Assembly: GCA_963543695.1 (NCBI GenBank)
Contig: CAUUCF010000006.1
Span: 1 to 54,784 of the forward strand
Origin: CAUUCF01 sp963543695
GTDB taxonomy: Bacteria; Pseudomonadota; Gammaproteobacteria; UBA9339
Length of the DNA: 54,784 nucleotides
Reading direction: 5' to 3'
Shown here: positions 52,236 to 54,784 of the stretch, in pieces
Layout: each line of letters starts with the position of its first letter
How positions within the stretch are numbered: the first letter of the stretch is position 1
The notes under the pieces: model-generated
The model's input: the letters and a program-made list of their open reading frames with translations, nothing else
Told to the model about the DNA's origin: nothing
The model's database searches: none
Position numbers and translations under genes: made by a program

Positions 52236-54784
52236 TTATAATCCCTTTTGAAAATAGATTTTTTCTAAACCCACCGTTAATGCCTCTAAATTTTCCCAAA
52301 AAGACCTTTGTTGATTAACCGTTAAACTAACTGCGTTTAACGTATATTTTACTTTTGTCCCTAATCGTTGAAATAGTTGAAAACCCGGTGGATTAAAATA
52401 GCGAGTAGCATCTTTGAAAATAATGGTCCACTCCTTCCTCAAATGCCCTTTTTCCACCCCTAACTTTTTTAAACGTAATTTATATTTAGTTAATACAATT
52501 AAATTTTGACTCACCATCGGTAATGGACCAAAACGTTCGATTAATTCCGCAGTAAAGTCTTCAATTTCTTCGCTTTTTTGACAACTCGCAAGTTGCTTAT
52601 AAAACTGTAGTCGTACCGCTAATTCACTAATATATTCCTCCGTAAAACGGGCTTCTAAATCAGTATTTAATATCACTTCTTTTTCGTTATCCAGCCTATC
52701 TTGCCCCAGCATTTCTTGCAATAGTTCTAGGTATAAATTAAAACCGATCTGGCTAATAGCACCACTTTGTTTAGTGCCTAAAATTTCTCCTGCTCCCCTT
52801 AAATTAAGATCCTCTAACGCTAAATTTAACCCACTGCCTAAAGCATTATAATTAGATAAAGCTAATAACCTTTTTTTAGCGTTTGGTGTCGGTTGTTCGC
52901 TTAATAAAAAATAAGCATATGCCTGACGATGAAATCTCCCCACTCGACCACGCAATTGATGTAGGTCTGCAATACCAAAAAGATCTGCTTGATTCACGAT
53001 AATCGTATTTGCGTTTTTAACGTCCAAACCAGCTTCAATTAAATTCGTACAAATCAAAAGATCAATTTCTTGTCTTAAAAAAAGCTGCATCGTCTGTAAA
53101 CTATTTTTACTTTGGCTATGTAAAATAGCAATTTTAATTTCCGGAAACATTTTAGATAAAATTTGATAAAAATGCGGTAACTGCCCAATACGATTATGAA
53201 CAAAATAAACTTGACCACCACGTAATAATTCCCTTTGTATCGCTCGTTGAATAACTGAGACATCGTAATTACTCACGATCGTTTTCACCGATAACTTTTT
53301 TGCTGGCGGCGTTTGTAATAAAGAAAACTGACGAATCCCTAACATTGCTAAATTTAAACTACGAGGAATCGGAGTAGCCGTTAACGAAAGAATACCTAAG
53401 GCCGTTACCCAACGTTTAAAATGTTCTTTTTGCTTAACCCCAAAACGATGCTCTTCATCAATGATTAATAAGCCTAAATGTTTTAATTCGTAAGGGAAAA
53501 AAGTTAACGTAGTAATTAAAATATCGATTTTCTGATCGTTAAATTCTTCTAATAACTGTCTCCGTTCTAAAATAGAATGATGCCTTGTTAGGGCTTTAAT
53601 GTTAACCGGAAAACTTAAAAAACGGCGCTTAAAAGTTTCTAAATGTTGATTAACTAAAATAGTCGTAGGTGCAATTAAAATCACTTGTTGGTTATTATAA
53701 ACGGCTAAAAACGCCGCATGCATCGCTAATTCCGTTTTACCAAAACCCACGTCCCCACAAATCAAACGATCCATGAGTTGCTCTTCTACGAAATCTTGCT
53801 TAATTTCCTCTAAGATCGTCTCTTGGTCTTTGCTTAAAGTAAATGGACAATTAGCTTTAAAACTTTGATATTCTGCAGGAATCGTAAAAATGGGCTTCTT
53901 AAGCGTTTGACGCTTAGCTTGTAACGCCAATAATTCCATCGCTAAATCTTGAATTCGTTTTTGAGCATTCTGCTTCGTTTTTTCCCAATTTTTATTACTT
54001 AAAGCACTAAGACTTACCTGATTACTCCCTAGATAACGACTAATCAAATGTAACTGATCGCTGGCGACGTATAATTTATCTTGATGAGCGTATTCAAGGA
54101 CGATAAAATCGCCTAATGCTTCTTGTTGCAAAGCAATAAACCGCCCAATACCGTAATTACGATGGACAATTAAATCCCCAGAAGATAATTGATTTAAATC
54201 AATATTTAATTGTTTACTAAACTCTTTAGTACGTAATGTTCGTGAAACATTTGAAGTAAATTTAGTTTGAAAAACAATATTGTAATCCAAATGACACAAC
54301 GTAAAATTTTCGCTTAATCGGTCATCAAAAAGGGCATATTGACGCTGCGTAGGTATCAAATCACGAAACGTTTGAATACTCGGTAATTTTAAAGTCTCTA
54401 AATAATAATTAGAATTAGAAATGTAAATTTCATAATCTAACGGACCAATCTGCTTTTCAGTAACCGTAATGGACGGTAAATTATCCAAAATCGCTTTTAT
54501 TGCCAAATGGGAAAAAAATAATTGTTCTGGCGGTAACGTTATCGGTTCATCGATTATTCGGTTTTGGTACTGCTGTTGTACTAACTGGGAAAATTTTTCA
54601 CCGGACGACGCTAAATTTCCTAACGTTAAAACTTTTAACGGCCCCACAAAATAATCCGTTAAAGCTACCATATGAGAATAAAATAACGGTAAATAATTTT
54701 CTAAGTCGGTATGGTAACAATGCTGAACCACTTTATTGTAAAAAGTATTCTCTTTATTTTGAAAATAAAGTTGCCAATTATCTT
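52236..54784 (-). CDS. mfd: Transcription-repair coupling factor, 5' end cut by window
   Basis: Translocase that pushes stalled RNA polymerase off DNA and recruits UvrA. The visible frame is open to the right window edge, so the gene's start is outside. Present from N to C: end of the UvrB-like domain (ENYLPLFY), CarD-like RNAP-interaction domain (GDLIVHRNYGIGRF), helicase with CGDVGFGKTELA and DEEH (IIDEEHRFG), SATPIPRS, QLRGRVGR, and the C-terminal D7 region. GTG 54731 looks like a start but is internal, since in-frame coding sequence (for example DNWQLYFQN) continues upstream. Confidence 0.95.
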   Translation of the reverse strand, partial: DNWQLYFQNKENTFYNKVVQHCYHTDLENYLPLFYSHMVALTDYFVGPLKVLTLGNLASSGEKFSQLVQQQYQNRIIDEPITLPPEQLFFSHLAIKAILDNLPSITVTEKQIGPLDYEIYISNSNYYLETLKLPSIQTFRDLIPTQRQYALFDDRLSENFTLCHLDYNIVFQTKFTSNVSRTLRTKEFSKQLNIDLNQLSSGDLIVHRNYGIGRFIALQQEALGDFIVLEYAHQDKLYVASDQLHLISRYLGSNQVSLSALSNKNWEKTKQNAQKRIQDLAMELLALQAKRQTLKKPIFTIPAEYQSFKANCPFTLSKDQETILEEIKQDFVEEQLMDRLICGDVGFGKTELAMHAAFLAVYNNQQVILIAPTTILVNQHLETFKRRFLSFPVNIKALTRHHSILERRQLLEEFNDQKIDILITTLTFFPYELKHLGLLIIDEEHRFGVKQKEHFKRWVTALGILSLTATPIPRSLNLAMLGIRQFSLLQTPPAKKLSVKTIVSNYDVSVIQRAIQRELLRGGQVYFVHNRIGQLPHFYQILSKMFPEIKIAILHSQSKNSLQTMQLFLRQEIDLLICTNLIEAGLDVKNANTIIVNQADLFGIADLHQLRGRVGRFHRQAYAYFLLSEQPTPNAKKRLLALSNYNALGSGLNLALEDLNLRGAGEILGTKQSGAISQIGFNLYLELLQEMLGQDRLDNEKEVILNTDLEARFTEEYISELAVRLQFYKQLASCQKSEEIEDFTAELIERFGPLPMVSQNLIVLTKYKLRLKKLGVEKGHLRKEWTIIFKDATRYFNPPGFQLFQRLGTKVKYTLNAVSLTVNQQRSFWENLEALTVGLEKIYFQKGL

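Noticed and set aside
54729..54731. GTG 54731 as the start of mfd
   Set aside because: The frame continues upstream with Mfd-like sequence to the window edge, and most of the UvrB-like domain would be missing.
1..54784. Plus-strand open frames across the window
   Set aside because: All examined frames are short, lie opposite conserved minus-strand genes and lack recognisable domains.

Overview
The window is a gene-dense, A+T-rich (roughly two thirds by eye) piece of a bacterial chromosome. Every gene I can support, protein and tRNA alike, lies on the minus strand, so transcription runs from the right edge to the left edge. Gene content and order point to a gammaproteobacterium: rpsL-rpsG-fusA-tuf, gmk-rpoZ-spoT-recG, zipA-ligA, fimV beside truA, hemX-hemY, lepB-rnc-era, a complete Mla lipid-transport set and ftsY. 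An OPA-family sugar-phosphate transporter, a Trp/Tyr permease, small surface beta-barrels and several shortened or degenerate proteins suggest a reduced, host-associated (Legionella/Coxiella-like) lifestyle. That placement is inference; no marker in the window fixes the order.

Layout from left to right (the reverse of transcription). 1-3075: str operon, with its promoter at 3116-3144. 3252-5372: rpmE-queA-ybeY-tadA. 5495-6566: tRNA-Ile(CAU) followed at once by ATP-type pfkA. 6647-9343: tRNA-Pro, mlaA, glyA, grpE. 9393-12236: rpsT, a PPi-type phosphofructokinase, a frameshifted FatA/FatB-type acyl-ACP thioesterase, tRNA-Val and dciA. 12319-15619: a C39-peptidase ABC exporter and its membrane-fusion partner, preceded by a promoter with two operator-like direct repeats. 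15971-22552: five-gene operon (four-cysteine anchored protein, hemX, hemY, valS, aromatic amino-acid permease) with a clear promoter and terminator. 22660-23710: xseB and ispA. 23913-26084: three tandem paralogous outer-membrane barrels. 26181-34068: operon pgi, GAF/degenerate HD-GYP protein, gmk, rpoZ, spoT, recG. 34139-40599: operon zipA, ligA, prmB, short fimV-like gene, truA, sugar-phosphate transporter. 40727-44514: mlaF-E-D-C-B, a coupled outer-membrane barrel, then tRNA-Ser. 44580-54784: mfd (cut by the window edge), aldo/keto reductase, lepB-rnc-era-lpxK, ftsY with a short FtsX-like gene, an orphan gene with a strong promoter, and galU.

How the parts fit. The transporter, Pgi and two phosphofructokinases (one ATP-type, one PPi-type) outline import of host sugar phosphate into glycolysis. 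MlaA plus MlaBCDEF, LpxK, GalU and the barrels maintain and decorate the outer membrane. A SpoT that keeps its hydrolase residues but has lost key synthetase residues shares an operon with GMP kinase, RNA polymerase omega and a GAF protein whose HD-GYP metal ligands are mutated, which suggests a rewired nucleotide-signalling module. The most checkable oddities are the A7-tract frameshift in the thioesterase, the synthetase-defective SpoT, the GAF/pseudo-HD-GYP gene, the orphan C39 exporter with paired upstream repeats, and a short FtsX-like gene with no ftsE. I saw no CRISPR array, insertion sequence, phage gene or rRNA.
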